Assembly: GCA_028583605.1 (NCBI GenBank)
Contig: CM053328.1
Span: forward strand, 33,959,578 to 34,023,577
Reading direction: 5' to 3'
DNA length: 64,000 nucleotides
Source: Dastarcus helophoroides
Taxonomy: Eukaryota > Arthropoda > Insecta > Coleoptera > Bothrideridae
In this document: positions 1 to 12,900 of the stretch, in pieces
How the letters are laid out: every line of letters begins with the position of its first letter
How positions within the stretch are numbered: position 1 is the first letter of the stretch
Notes under the pieces: generated by a model
The model's database searches: none
What the model saw: only the letters and a program-made list of their open reading frames with translations
What the model was told of the DNA's origin: nothing
Translations under genes and position numbers: made by a program

Positions 1-590
1 TGCCCGACGTACTTTTGACTACAATCTTTACAGGAAATTTGGTAAATACCTGACTCGTCCATTTGCTCTACTTTATCCTTCAAACTACCCAAAAGCGAAT
101 TTAATTTCCCGCTTTTTCTCCTTAATTTGGAAATTTCGATTTTAATTCCAAAATTCGACTTTTTGCTTAACATACTTTTTCCGTCAAATTTGGTTTTTTT
201 GGATATCAACATTTTTCTTTAATTTTGAACCTTTTTGTCATCATTTTAATTGTTTCTTTAAAGTTCTCATTTTTAGACATTTCGACTTTATTACCAAAAT
301 TCGAGGTTTTTCTCAAAATAAGCGTTCTTAGAAATTTCAACATTTTTCAAAATGTTTTAATATTGTCAACATTTAAATGAAACTAGAGTTGACAAGAAAA
401 ACGTTTTTGGAAATCTCTATATTGTTTCTCAAAATTCGAGTTTATGGAAATTAGACTTTTTCCACAAAATTCGCCCTTTTCCTAAATTTTAACATTTTTG
501 TAAAAGTTCGAGTTGTTCCGAAAATAGTTTTAATTTAAAATACCTTTTAACCCGAAAATTTGATTTTCTCTGTCGTGGGAGCCCAACTTC
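1..590. repeat. degenerate T-rich simple-repeat array
   Basis: On the plus strand this stretch is a drifting series of short A/T blocks of the form TTTTTNNAAAATTTCGAC. Unit length wanders and no copy is exact. No open frame looks like a protein. It is one of many such arrays in the window. Confidence 0.7.
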
Positions 591-820
591 AAAAGGGTTG
601 CGCTTTGCGGGTGGATTGTACTTAACAAAATGTCTGTGCCAAATTTCAGATTCTTGTTTCGTAGTTTTCGAGCGAAATCTCTTGAGACAGACAGACGGGA
701 GGACAAGAGTGAAATTTTAAGGATTCCTGTTGTACAGAAACGCCTCTCAGAAGCTAGGCTTTCTTTTCAGAGCCAAAAGTACTTTACTTCTCATTAACCC
801 CTCACTCGAAGCTCAAGCGA
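590..820 (+). repeat. possible LINE-tail-like segment and unassigned sequence
   Basis: The segment near 600-630 (CTTTGCGGGTGGATTGTACTTAA) resembles the tail motif that recurs near 1230-1265, 52540-52560 and, inverted, 53045-53100. The rest up to 820 is unassigned and not protein-like, apart from the start of the LINE remnant that follows. Confidence 0.35.
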
Positions 821-1273
821 GGCCAACACTAGCGAATACTGTTCTCATGTTTGGAGTTCAGCCCCAAAGCACACTTTGGCTCTTTTGGATTCAATTCACA
901 GAAGAGTGATTCCTCTAATTGACGACGAGAGTTTGTCCGATTCTCTCGAAGTATTAGAGCACAGGATTGGTGACATCTCTTTTCTACGAGTAGTTTCATG
1001 GGGGATGCTCGCAGGAACTAATAGGATTGATCCCTCCAAGGGTAACAATTTTAAGGCATTCAAGACAGTAGGAGGCAGCAAATTCCTGTGTGGTCCAAAT
1101 TGACACAGTGAGGACTTCTTTGCTATCAAAAAGAATTTTCCCCAAAAATTACACCCTATCCTCATTCGAGAAGGCAGTTTATCGCCATCTATCCTTGTTT
1201 CCTTATCCTACTCACGGTGCTCTGAGGATATAATGGGATTGCCCTTTGCAAGTGAATTAAACTTAAAAAAAGA
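820..1273 (+). mobile_element. non-LTR retrotransposon (LINE) remnant, RT C-terminal end
   Basis: Around 830-1010 the plus strand reads CSHVWSSAPK, LLDSIHRRVIPLIDD and DSLEVLEHR. This is the pattern found downstream of the reverse-transcriptase domain in Jockey/CR1-like insect LINEs. The reading continues with frame changes and stops through residues resembling the terminal VYRHLSLFP segment near 1170-1200. It ends in an A-rich tail at about 1262-1273. It is an old, non-functional fragment with no endonuclease or catalytic RT motifs. The family is inferred from the motif pattern only. Its tail lies within about 10 bp of the stop codon of the minus-strand PIGX gene. Confidence 0.65.
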
Positions 1274-1281
1274 ACCTTGGC

Positions 1282-2894
1282 TTAGGCTAATTTATTATTT
1301 GATAACAAAGACAAAACATATATACATCCACAACAGCCTAATAGTAGTGTTATAATTGATACAAATGGAAAGTGATCCAAGTCCCCAATAGGTACAAAAA
1401 ATTCAGTCTCGTAAAACAGCTAAAAATACAAAACAAAATTATCTGAAAGAATTCAATTTGTGCAACTTACAGCCGTGTAAGTTACATTTTTCCACTTGCA
1501 GTATTTGTCCCCATGTAAATCACAAGGAGCAGAAACTGTAACAAATTTGTCACAAAAGTCCTCCTTCTCACATCTTACCAGTAGTGAGGGTTTTGAAACT
1601 GAAACTTTTCCAAACCTAAAATATCAACATGCTTTCGGTAGTGAATAGACCAAGAGACAAAATTACCCTCCGCCAATTCTAGCTCTTTGGTATCGCAAAT
1701 GAATGGGTAAATCAATATTAATTCTCTCCACGTCTTTTCCGTTCAAGAAAATATAAGTTGTGTGACCTGTGGCTTCATGCTCGGCAATTTCCACGTTAAC
1801 TTCGCCCTCTACAAAAGCTGATAACTATTTTTCATTATTGTGGATTTTTTGACTCATTTCTATTTACCAGTCCCATTCTATTGAGGTCGGCAAGTTGATC
1901 CGGGTAAACGTACATACCAGCTGGTATGTTTAAGCTGCGAAAAACTTTTAAAATGTTGGTTTGGTTAAAGTTATTGGGTTACCTGATTGCTAGTTGACAC
2001 ATGTGGTTATGCCATTCGTCTGGAAGAGGAGTAATGCTTTCGAGCAGCCACTTGATCTCCCTAAATATATAAATGTATGTTATGGTTTACTGTGTTTTTG
2101 TGATTGTTAATTGTAATATAACACGAGCATAACATAGTTGTTCTGGGTTCTGGGTACATATTTCAAGTTCAAAACACCACCTGTAACACATTCGTGTGCA
2201 GCATTGCGTTTTCGCATCAGTTTGTCTTGTGAAACCCCAACTTTTGTATTGAATGCTGTGCTATTCAAAATTTACTCTTCTTTCTCCAAAGTTCAAGACA
2301 TGACAAAACAAAAATCCATAAGTTTATAGATACAACACATAGTTTAACATAAGGAACATTTTTGAAGTCTTATTTCTCTCTTTCCCTAGATACGCCACTG
2401 GAAACAGCAAAAATACGTCATAGTATTTGACATTTGATTCCATTAAACACGAAACAAAAACTTAAAACTTTAAAATTAAAAACCATAAACTGTATAGCCT
2501 CTGTTAAAAACTATTATTATATGAATATATGTACCAAATACACATACATAAAGCATCACTAACGTTTCAAATCTGAATTTTTGGGGATTAATTGTAAAAC
2601 ACTGGCGAATCAAAATTTAACACAAAATGATAAATTCGTCTAAACACTGTTAGTTTTTACATAAAGTGGATTAGAAATTCTGACCCTATACGTACCCAAA
2701 ACAACCGGCTTAGTGTGGGGCGAATGTATTAGGGGGTGAATAAAATAGTACTGAGGGTTGAAATACCTGTGAAAGCCCTCGTTTTCCACCCTTTGGGAAA
2801 GCGAAAATGAAACATTTAAACATTTCGCGCTAACAGTTGTCGCCAAATAAGCTATTAAACAAAAAATTGAATTGTAGCAGGACGTGACTATCAT
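1282..2894 (-). CDS. PIGX: PIG-X, accessory subunit of GPI mannosyltransferase I
   Basis: PIG-X is an ER membrane protein that stabilises PIG-M, which adds the first mannose to GPI-anchor precursors. I assembled six minus-strand exons: 2894-2767, 2060-1983, 1934-1868, 1824-1667, 1615-1471 and 1419-1282. All introns are GT-AG and phases agree, giving 714 nt and 237 residues; human PIG-X is about 258. Residues 1-23 look like a signal peptide, followed by the family's GFHR motif at the exon 1/2 junction. Exon 3 carries PAGMYVYPDQLADL, matching the family's glycine-tyrosine-valine and leucine-rich segment. Exon 4 carries the hallmark DLPIHLRYQRA (family pattern LPxHxRY). Exon 6 has VPIG and one hydrophobic helix at about 210-231, so most of the protein is lumenal with a short tail. 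Introns 2-5 are 43-51 nt and intron 1 is 706 nt. The gene is intact. The start is the first ATG giving a signal peptide. Confidence 0.88.
1291..1296 (-). promoter_or_regulatory. PIGX: PIGX poly(A) signal inside the coding end
   Basis: The minus strand reads AATAAA here, 6 nt before the TAA stop (1284-1282), so the hexamer is part of the last sense codons. A T-rich run (TTCTTTTTTT) follows the stop. If used, the 3' UTR would be only about 10-20 nt. No other AATAAA is seen just downstream. Confidence 0.5.
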
Positions 2895-3395
2895 ATTTTC
2901 CGGAAAACTAAACCCGCTCGTTAAAACTTACATCCAAAACATTTTAAACGTAAAAGTAAGGTTAAGAATTTAGTAAATGTCATTTTTTTGTCTTTGGATG
3001 TCATATGGTCGAGCGACATCTATGAACTAATAGATTAACCATCATTTATTTTCATTTCCAATTTGATAACTTTACTTTTTTACTTTATTTTAGAATTAAT
3101 AATTTTTAAACTTATTGGCTCTCTTTATTTTCAAGACAAAATTTTCACAGATTCAAATACTAAAAAAGAATTGTTCATGATGACGGTAGTGTCCTCTGGT
3201 GGCAGTTGTTTTCTATAATAAGTAGCACAATGTTTTTTGTCTTTCCTTAGATAATATATCTTATTTATAGAGTTTACGATTTTATCCTTCTATTATATAG
3301 GTAATTTGCAATGATTATATACGCAATCACCACGAAATACTAATGGAGTTAAAAAGTATAACCAAATAACCACAAAAAAATTGATGATGCTACCC
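2895..3395. other. PIGX: PIGX upstream flank, no gene seen
   Basis: This is the 5' side of PIGX. It must hold its promoter and 5' UTR, but I see no clear TATA box or initiator. The remainder is AT-rich and unassigned. Confidence 0.4.
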
Positions 3396-5030
3396 TAAAT
3401 ACAGATACGTGTATATAATGTTGCATAAACAACAGAAATTGCTTACAAATTATTTAGAATTGAATATTCAGGATTTAAAAATCAGTCATCTATAATTTAA
3501 ACAGTAATAATTAAAGTCGAAATGTCAAAATTTATTTAACTTACAAGAAAATTTTCGAATCTAAGATTTAGCTTAAAAAGATAAGCTTAACACACCTTAA
3601 ATACAGATATATGTATAAAATGTTGCCTATGTTGTAGAGATAGCTCACAAGATGTTTGGAATTGAATATTTAAGATTTAAAAACTGGTTATTCATAATTT
3701 AAACAAAAAAATTAAAATTTAAAAAGTAAAACACAATTTACTTTTTAATGAAAATTTTCAAATTCAAATTTTAGTGTAAAAAGCTAAACTTAACCTACGT
3801 TAAATACAGATATTTGCATATAATGTTGCATAAATAATGCTTATAAGGCGTTTGAAATTGCCTATTGAAGATTTAAAAATTAGATATTTATAATTTAATA
3901 AGTAGAAATCAAAGAAGAAATGTCAATACAAACTTTAACTTCCCAAGAAAATTTTTATATCCAAAATGTAGTGTAAAAGGCTAAACCTAAGATACCTTAA
4001 ATACAGGAATCTGTATATAATGTTGCATAAGTAACGGAGATTGCTTACAAATTGTTTGAAGTTGAATATTTAGGATTTAATAATTAGTTATTTATAATTT
4101 AAAGAGCAAAAATAAAAGACAAAATATAGCAAAAAAATTTAACTCTCCAGGAAAATTTTCAAATCCAAAATTTATTATAAAAAGCTAAATTTAACACACC
4201 TTAAATACAGATATGTGCATAGAGTGTTGCATACGTAAAATAGATTGCTTACAAGTTGTTTTTAATTGAATATTTAGGATTTAAAAATTAATTATTTAAA
4301 ATATAAACAGTAGCAGTTAAGGTCAAAACGTTGGTAAGAAAATTCACTTTGAAAAAAAATGTTTAAATCCAAAATTTAATAGAAAGACTAAATTTAACAC
4401 ACTTTAAATACAGATATGTGTATATAGTGTTGCATATGTAAAAGAGATTGGTTACAAGTTGTTTTTAATAGAATATTTGGAATTTAAAAATTAATTATTT
4501 AAAATATAAACAGGAGAAGTTAAAGTCAAAACGTCGGTAAAAAATTTCACTTTCGAAGAAAATTTTCAAATCCAAAATTTAATATAAAAAGTTAAATTTA
4601 ACACACTTTAAATACACACATGTGTATATAATGTTGCATATGTAACAGAGATTGCTTACAAGTTGTTTGGAATTGAATATTTAAGGTTTAAACACTAGTC
4701 ATTCAAAATTTAAACAATAGAAATTGCAGTCAAAATGTTGGGAAAAACTTTAACTTTTCAGAAAAACTTTCAAATCCTATATTTAGCATAAAAAGCTAAA
4801 CTTAACATACCTTAAATACTATGTTAAATACTGTTATGTGATATGTGTATATAATGTTGCATAAGTAACGGAAATTGCTTACAAATTGTTTGGAATTGAA
4901 TATTTAAGATTTAAAAATTAGTCATTCATAATTTAAACAGTAGAAATTAAAGTCGAAATGTCGAAAAAAAAATTTAACTTTCCAAAAAAAATGTTCAAAT
5001 CCAAAATTTAGTTTAAAAAGTTAAACTTAA
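3396..5030 (+). repeat. ~203-bp tandem satellite, eight copies
   Basis: Each unit opens with TAAATACAGATATGTGTATA followed by ATGTTGCATA, GATTGCTTACAA, TTGAATATTTA and TCCAAAATTTA. Unit starts are at 3396, 3598, 3801, 3998, 4202, 4405, 4609 and about 4812-4825, so spacing is 197-204 bp. The last copy carries a short internal duplication of the TAAATACT segment. Copies differ by scattered substitutions and small indels, indicating a fairly old array. No coding capacity. Confidence 0.92.
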
Positions 5031-6235
5031 AAATTGAAAAAATTGGAATTTTGGGAAAAGATCGAAACTTCCACATTAGATTCAAAATTTTATCAGAACT
5101 AAAATTAAAATCCGAAAAAGACAAAATATTAGTATAAAGTGAAAACCTTGGGGGATAACCCCAAAAATTTGTGAGTTTAAAAACGGAAATTTGAGAAAAA
5201 ATAAAACTGTTACCAAAGAATCGTTTCCATTAAAATTTGGAATTTTGGAGAAAACTAGAACTTTAAAAGATAATCTCTGCCTATTTTACTCGAATAAATT
5301 GTAAATTTTGATTAATTTAAATTCGTTTGAGGTCGACTTGTTTGAAAATTTCCGGATATTTTTTTTTAATTTCGATATTTTTTGGAACTTCGAAATTTCA
5401 AAACCTCCATATTTTTGAAAATTACCACATTTCCACAATTCCAAATTTCAAAAATTTTCGACTATTTTGGAAAAATTTTAACTTTTTATCAAAATTTCGA
5501 CTGTTTTTGAAAATTTCCAGTTGTTTCGAAATTTTGACTTTTTCCTTTTTTATAAAATCATTCAGTTTTTCTTTCGAGCATCAATTTTGTTGGGAAAGTC
5601 AAAATTTTGAACTTAAGTAGAGACTAAACAACAAAAATTAAAATCAATAGTATAAATTAAAAATTTCAATAAAGTAGACATTTCAATGTTAAATTCTGTT
5701 CGGAAAATAATTAAAGATGTTTAGAAAATTAAATTTCTAAAAAAAGTTGAATTTTATACGTAGGCAATTTTTGAATTTAACCTAATTAGAAAAAAGTATA
5801 AACGTCGAAAACAAAGTCAAAATTTTTAATATTTATTCGACTGACAAATAAAAATAGTAAAAGCTTTCGTAATTAGTGAAATTTTGAGAATAAAATATAT
5901 GTGAAAAAAAAGCCAAAATCTTTATAAACAAGCTTTCGACTTTGCACCAATGTAAATTGACCTAAGTCCTTAAATCCTCTCTTCTTCAGTCCTGAAGTAT
6001 ATGCTGAACAGACGTAATTTTATTTGTAATTTGTTTGTTTAATTGATTTACAAAATCGCAACATTTAATCATGCCAAAAGTATTTGTTGGGACAAAAAAT
6101 TTAAATTAGAAAAAAAATTCGGAAAACCCCATATAAACATAAAGACGTAAAATTTTTGCAAAATACTGATTTATAGCAAAATTTTGTAATAAAAATTATA
6201 AACAATGACCCAAAACGTTTCTAAACGGTGCAAAA
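5030..6235. repeat. AT-rich simple-repeat array with an orientation switch
   Basis: From 5030 to about 5270 the array is A-rich on the plus strand. From about 5320 to 5600 it is T-rich. The rest, to 6235, is AT-rich with no gene-like reading. Frames such as the one at 5327-5620 encode only F/L/I/K/S-rich strings typical of the repeats. Confidence 0.6.
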
Positions 6236-6239
6236 TGTT

Positions 6240-6647
6240 TTCAGTCCGGCAACCCGTAATGCGGGTCTTCGCAAATAGAGTTGTCAAATTTAACGGACAC
6301 ACCTCAACAGGTGGTTGCACCAGGTAAGCATCAAAATAAACAGAAACCCCCTAAAATTTGACATTTATATTTCAAAGTGTCCGTTAAGGTTATAACATTT
6401 CTAGTTATTTACCTTTTTCTTTGTGTATTTACATTACGTGCCACCGCAGTAGTAAAACAACAGAATAAGCATAATCCTGTTATAGTTGCATTTTTTAATT
6501 CGCTCGTTCGTGCCCAAGTGGGTCAGTCGCTTCGTTTTCCGTTCAATTAATTCTATTCCATGACTAATAGGCATAGCCTACTAATAATTACGATCGCATA
6601 GCTGAACGGTGAGTTAAATTCAAACATTTGTGTGCGAGTACGTCGGA
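6240..6647 (+). promoter_or_regulatory. aPKC: aPKC promoter and 5' leader region
   Basis: Base composition rises just before the first coding exon. An arthropod-type initiator, GGTCAGTCG, sits at 6521-6529, about 120 bp before the ATG. Two good splice-donor matches suggest non-coding 5' exons: CAG|GTAAGC after 6323 and ACG|GTGAGT after 6608. Which leader joins the coding exon cannot be settled from sequence. Confidence 0.45.
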
Positions 6648-6924
6648 ATGCCCACCCAATTAGTAAACGATAACAATGTGCACGAAATTCGGGCAAAAAT
6701 CGCCTACAACGGCGAAGTGCTCATCACCTACATAGATCAGAACATAACTTTGGAACAACTGTGCCAAGAGATGAGGGAGATTTGTCGATTTTCGTTCGAT
6801 CAAGTGTTCACGATGAAGTGGGTGGACGAGGAAGGCGATCCCTGCACCATATCAACTCAGATGGAACTGGATGAGGCGATTAGACTGTATGAACTCAACA
6901 GGGATTCAGAACTGACAATTCACG
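6648..6924 (+). CDS. aPKC: aPKC coding exon 1 (PB1 domain)
   Basis: It encodes residues 1-92 and one extra base. The acidic OPCA-type segment [12 protein letters not shown] at about 58-69 is the surface with which aPKC PB1 binds the basic face of Par-6 and p62. The donor is CACG|GTAAGT. The PB1 domain is wholly contained here, so an alternative first exon would remove it cleanly. Confidence 0.96.
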
Positions 6925-9900
6925 GTAAGTGCATTTTATTGTCACCTAACAACGTATTTCATAAAATTATGCATTTTTTTTTGTTTTTTTCTTGCACGGA
7001 TTAAATGTTTAGTTAATAGTCTTTCTTGGTGAGGTCTGTGACGAGATAATTTTTGTGGAACAGCTATATGTATAGATCATAGATCGTTCATTGTATTCGG
7101 GCGGTTACGTCACAACATCTATCGTTATTTTCAGTCAGTGCATTCTTTGGTGATTTTAATTAATAATGGAATGGAGCGCTCTCGAACCGTGAAATTTCGA
7201 CTGGGGTTCATTTTATTGCTTTAAATTGTCAAGTTGTCGTAGTAGCGTAGTAGCGATGTTTCCCCTTTTGCCAAAATTTCAACTTTGTTTTAAAATATCA
7301 ATTTGTTTGAAAATGTTGACATTTTCTTGAAAAATAAAATTCTTTTGTTCTTAATAATGTCGACTTTCTCGTAACTTACTTTTTTTTCCTACAAAATTGT
7401 TCTCTTTCAATATCTTGATTTTTTAAATTTCGACCTTTATTGAATGTTTGGCTTTTTTTGAATATTTCTTTTTATGGAATCTAGACTGAAAAACTCGATG
7501 TTTTTAAATATGTTTTAAAGAATTCGTCATTTTTTTTTTTTGAAAATTTCGAATTTATTTGGAAATATGGAATTTTTTAAAAAATCTTGACTTTTTGAAA
7601 TTTTCGGTGTGTTTCAAAATTTCCAGTTTTTTAAAATCTCGTCTTTTTTGAAATCTTGGAAATCCCAACATTTCCACTTTTTCAGAGCTATCACTTTCTC
7701 AAAGTTTCGACTTTTTCTTGAGATTTTCAAATTAAGTCATATTTCGAAAATGTCTGTTTTTTTGAAAATTTTCACTTATTTCGAAAATTTTGATCTATTT
7801 TGGAAATTTCCACCTTTTCATACTTTCAGCTTTTTGCAAAATTTTTATTTAATTTTTGAAAATTTAGACTTTTTCTCGAAGTTTTCGCTTTTTGGAGGAT
7901 TCGAGTTTTTTCGACATTTCAACGTTTTTTTTTTTTTCGAAAATTTTACTCTTGTCGACATTTTTAAAAATTTTGAAATATTTTAAAAATTTCGACCCTT
8001 TAAAAATTTTAATTTTTTTATTAAAAATTTTCACTTTTTTGAACATTTTTTTGGAAATGTAACTTTTTTCGTAGATTTTGAACACGTTTAGTTTTAAATT
8101 AGTATTTCGTGTGTAATTTTTTTTCTTAATTTCGACTTTTTAAAGACTCTGAAAATTTTAGAATTTTCACTTTATAAAACTGTCATTTTTGCGAAAATTT
8201 CGACTTCAGAATTTCGACTTTTTAAAATTTTTTTGACGTTTTTTAAAAAATTCGACTTTTTTTTTTAATTTGAACGTTGTTTCGAAATGTTTTTTTTTGT
8301 AAATTTTGGAAAATTTAATTTTTTATGAAAATGCCCGCGATATTTTTCCAAAGTTTGGAAATTTTAAACCATTTCGCCTTTTGGAAAAGTTCGAATTTTT
8401 TTAATTTCGACTTTCTGAAATTTTCGACTTTTTCTCAAAATTTTAACTTCTTTAGAACATTTTCACTCCTTTTCAAAATGTTGACATTTATGTTGAAAAT
8501 TTCAGTTTTTTTCTCAAAATATTACCTTTTTTCGTACCTTTTAAAAACTTTTATGATAATTTCGTGTTGGAATTTTTTTAATTAATTTTGACTTAAAAAA
8601 ATTTTGAAATTTCAGAATTCCAACTTTTTAAAATTTTGACGTTTTTGAAAAAATTTCAACTTTTTCTCGAAATTTTAATTATTTTCGTTAATTTCGGCTT
8701 TTTTCTTAAATTTCGTCATTTCAATATTTCTATTTTGTTTTTCAAACGTTTTTCTAGAATTTTGACTTATTTTTGAAAATTTCGGTTTTTTTTTCAAAAA
8801 CTTGACCAAATTTCGACAATTTTGACATTCCTTTGAAATTTTCACTTTTCACTTTTCGAGTTTTTTCAAAATTGCGAATTTCTATTGAAATTTTGATCTT
8901 TTCGAGAAGTTTGAAAAATTCTTTTTTTTAATGAAAATTTCGACTTTCCAAAATTTTGAATTTTTTAAAGATTTTGATTTTCTCGAATGATCGACGTTTC
9001 TCTGAAGAATTCGACTGCAAATGTTGATTTAAAATAAAAAATGGATTTTTTGATAATTTCGAAATTTTCATTTTTTAATTATTTTGATATTTTTGTGGAA
9101 ATTCAAAATTTCGACTTATTATCGATTTTGACTCATTTCGAAAATTTCCCCTTTTTGCAAAATTTCCGTTTTTCTCAAAATTTTGACATATTTTAAAAAT
9201 TTGGACCTTTTTCGAAGTTTTAACTTGAAAAAATTCGAATTTTTTTGTTTCTCGAAATTTTTACTTTTTCTTAAATTTTAAAGAATTTGGTTTATTTTGA
9301 AAAATTTGGTTTATTTTGAAAAACTCGGGTTTTTTTTCGTAATTTCGACTTTTTATCAAAATTAAAATTTACCTAAATTTTCAAATTATCGATTTTTTTC
9401 TCAAAATTTTCGCTTGGAACATTTCAACTTTTTTAAAATTCAGGCTATTTTTCAAAATTTTGACATATTTCGAACATTTTTTTGAAGTAAATTTTAAAAA
9501 AAAAATCGATTTTTTTTCTAGAACTTTTAACTTATTTTGAACATTTCCACTTTTTTAAAATTTCGACATTTTAAAAATTTTGATTTCTCGAAATCACTTT
9601 TTCGAAAAATTCGATTTTTTTTCAGACTAATTTTGAACATTTCTGCTTTTTTCAAAATTTTGGTTGTTTCTCGAAATTTTGACCTTTTGAAAATTTTAAC
9701 ATTTTCCCTGAAGTCACTTTTCTGAACAATTTGATTTTTTGTCCTGAAATTTTGATATTGAGCATTTCCACTTTTTTTTGAAATTTCGGCTGTTTCTCAA
9801 AATTTTGACATATTGTGAAAATTTTGTCACTTTTCTGAAAAAGTCGATTTTTTTGGGAAATTTTGACTTATTATGAACATATCCAGTTTTTTCAAATTTC

Positions 9901-12900
9901 GGATCTTTCTCAAAATTTTGACATGTTTTGAAAATTTTGACCTTTTCTCGAAGTTACTTTTTGAAAAATTCGGTTTTTATTATCTGGAAATTTCGGCTTA
10001 TTTTGAACATTTCGATATTTTTCAAAATTCTTCCGTTTCTCAAAATTTTGACATTTTCAAGATGTAGACTTATTCTTGAAGTCACTTTTCTGAAAAATTA
10101 GTTTTTTTTTTCGAAATTTTGATTTATTTCGAACATTTCCACTTTTTTCAAAATTTCGGTTGTCTTTCAAAACCTTGACATATTTTGTGAATTTTGACAT
10201 TTTCTCCAAGGTCATTTTTTAAAAATTTCGAATTTTTTCTAGAAATTTTGATTTATTTTGAATATTTCCAGTTTTTTCAAATTTCGGCTTTTTCTCAAAA
10301 TTTTGACGTATTTTGAAAATTTTGATCTTTTCTCGAAGTTACTTTTTAAAAAATTCGTTTTTATTCTTTGGAAATTTTGACTTATTTTGAACATTTCGAT
10401 ATTTTTCAAAATTCGTGTTTCTCAAAATTTTGACATTTTCAAAATTTTGACTTTTTTTTGAAGTTAATTTCTGAAAAATTCGATTTTTTTCTGGAAATTT
10501 CGACTTATTTTGAGCATTTCCCCTGTTTTTTCACAATTTCGGCGTTTCTAAAAATTTTGGCCATTTTGAAAATTTTGACGTTCTCGAATCACTTTTTTGA
10601 AAAATTCGATTTTTTCTTGGAAATTTTGATTTATTTTAAACTTTTCCACTTTTTTCAAAATGTTGGCTGTATCTCAAAATTTTGAAATATTTTGACTTTC
10701 TTTTCGAACTTTTAAAAAATTCGATTTTGCCTCCTGAAATTTTGACTTATTTGAAAATGTTGACAAGTCACTTTTTTAAAAAATTCGATTTTTTGAATAG
10801 TAATTTTGAATTATTTTGAAGATTTCCACCATTTACCTAAATTTTGAAATTTTCGATTTTTTCTCGAAATTTTCACTTGGAACATTTCAACTTATTTCAA
10901 AATTCCGGCTCTTTTTCGAAATTTTGACATTTCGAAAATTTTAACATTTTTTTGAAGTCACCTTTTAAAAGAATTCGATTTTTTTTCTCGAAATTTCGAC
11001 TTATTTGAACATTTCCTTTTTTTCACAATTTCGGCTGATTCCCAAAATTTTGACATTTTGAAAATTTTGACGTTCTCGTATCACTTGTTTGAAAAATTCG
11101 ATTTTTTCTTAGAAATTTTGATTTATTTTAAACATTTCCACTTTTTTTCAAAATGTTGGCTGTTTCTCAAAATTTTGACATATTTTGACTTATTTTTCGA
11201 ATGTTTAAAAAGTTCGATTTTTTCTCCTGAAATTTTGACTTATTTGAACATTTCCACTTGTTTCAAAATGTTGGCTGTTTTTCAAAATTTTGGCATATTT
11301 TGAAAATGTTGACATTTTCTCGAAGTCGCTTTTTTTAATAGAAATTTTGAATTATTTTGAACATTTCCACTTTTTTCAACATTTCGGCTGTTTGTCAAAA
11401 ATTTGACATATTTTGAAAATTTTGCACTTTGCCAAAGTCACTTTTTTTGAAAAATTCGATTTTTTTTCCTGGAAATATTGACTTATTTTATTTTGAGTAC
11501 TTCGACTGTTTCTTAAAATTTTGACATATTTTAAAAATTTTGACGTTTTCTCGAAGTCAGCTTTTGGAAAATTCGATTTTTTTCTAGAAATTTTGACTTA
11601 TTTTCAACTTTTCCACTTTTTTTAAATATCGGCTGTTTCTCAAAATTTTGACATATTTTGAAAATGTTGACCTCTCAGGTCACTTTTTTGGAAAATTTTA
11701 TTTTTTTCTCTAAATTTTGACTTATTTTGTACATTTTCGCTTTTTTCAAAATTTCTGCTGTTTCTCTAAATTTTGACATTTTCTCGAAGTCGGTTTTCTG
11801 AAAAATTCGATTTTTGTCTCGAAATTTTGACTTATTTTAAATACTTTCCCTTTTTCCAAGATTTCGGCCGTTTCCCGAAATTTTGACATTTTGGAAATTT
11901 TGACATTTTCTCGAAGCTACATTTGTGAAAAATTCGATTTTATGTCGCGAAATTTTGAATTATCTTGAACATTTTCACTCTTTTCAAAATTTCGACTGTT
12001 TCACAAAATTGTGATATATTTCGAACATTTTTTTTCTAAATTTTGACATTTTTTCGAAGTCGGTTTTCTGAAAAATTCGATTTTTGTCTCGAAATTTTGA
12101 CTTATTTTAAATACTTTCCCTTTTTCCAAGATTTCGGCCGTTTCCCGAAATTTTGACATTTTGGAAATTTTGACATTTTCTCGAAGCTACATTTGTGAAA
12201 AATTCGATTTTATGTTGCGAAATTTTGAATTTTCTTGAACATTTTCACTCTTTTCAAAATTTCGACTGTTTCACAAAATTGTGATATATTTCGAACATTT
12301 TTTCTCGAAGTCACTTTTTTGGAAAATTCGATTTGTTTCAAAATTTCTTTTTTTTTTCAAAAAGTTTGTTTTTTCAATTCCATCTTTTATGAAAATTTCA
12401 ACTTGTTTCTCGAAATTTTGACATTTTGAAGATTTTGACATTTTCTTGAAGTAACTTTTTTGAAAAATTCGATTTTTTGTCTCGAAATTTTGAATTATTT
12501 TGAAAAATTTCCCTTTTTTCAAATTTTTGACTGTTTCTCAAAATTTCGACTCCTTTTCAAAATTTTGATATATTTCGAAAATTTTGACTTTTTCTCGAAA
12601 ACACTTCTGAAAATTTCGATTTTTTTTTTCAAAATTTTTATTTTTTCAAAGTTTGTTTTTTTTAATTACATCTTATGAAAATTTCAACTTATCTCAAAGT
12701 TTTGATTTATTCTGAAAATTCGATTCTTTTTTTCAAGTTCCAATTTTTATCAAAATGTCAACTCTTTCTTAAAATTTTGACTATTGACAAAATTTCGCAT
12801 TTTCTAAATATTGACTTTAAAATTTTCAATTTTCAAAATTTTGTCTCGAAGTTTTGATGCTTTTTGTAAATCTTGACATTTTAATGTTTAAAAAATTTCG

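Noticed and set aside
1860..1870. Use of the CAG or GTAG acceptor at 1811-1821 for PIGX exon 4
   Set aside because: Both break the frame; the TAG acceptor with exon start at 1824 keeps it and adds LSAF before VEGEV.
6925..7004. Extension of the exon 1 frame past the donor
   Set aside because: It reads into intron 1 after CACG|GTAAGT; the family continues with the VFPNVP segment encoded at 33013.
7609..12857. Many F/K/I/S-rich frames of 60-125 codons
   Set aside because: They follow the simple-repeat unit and have no start context, domain or composition of real exons.
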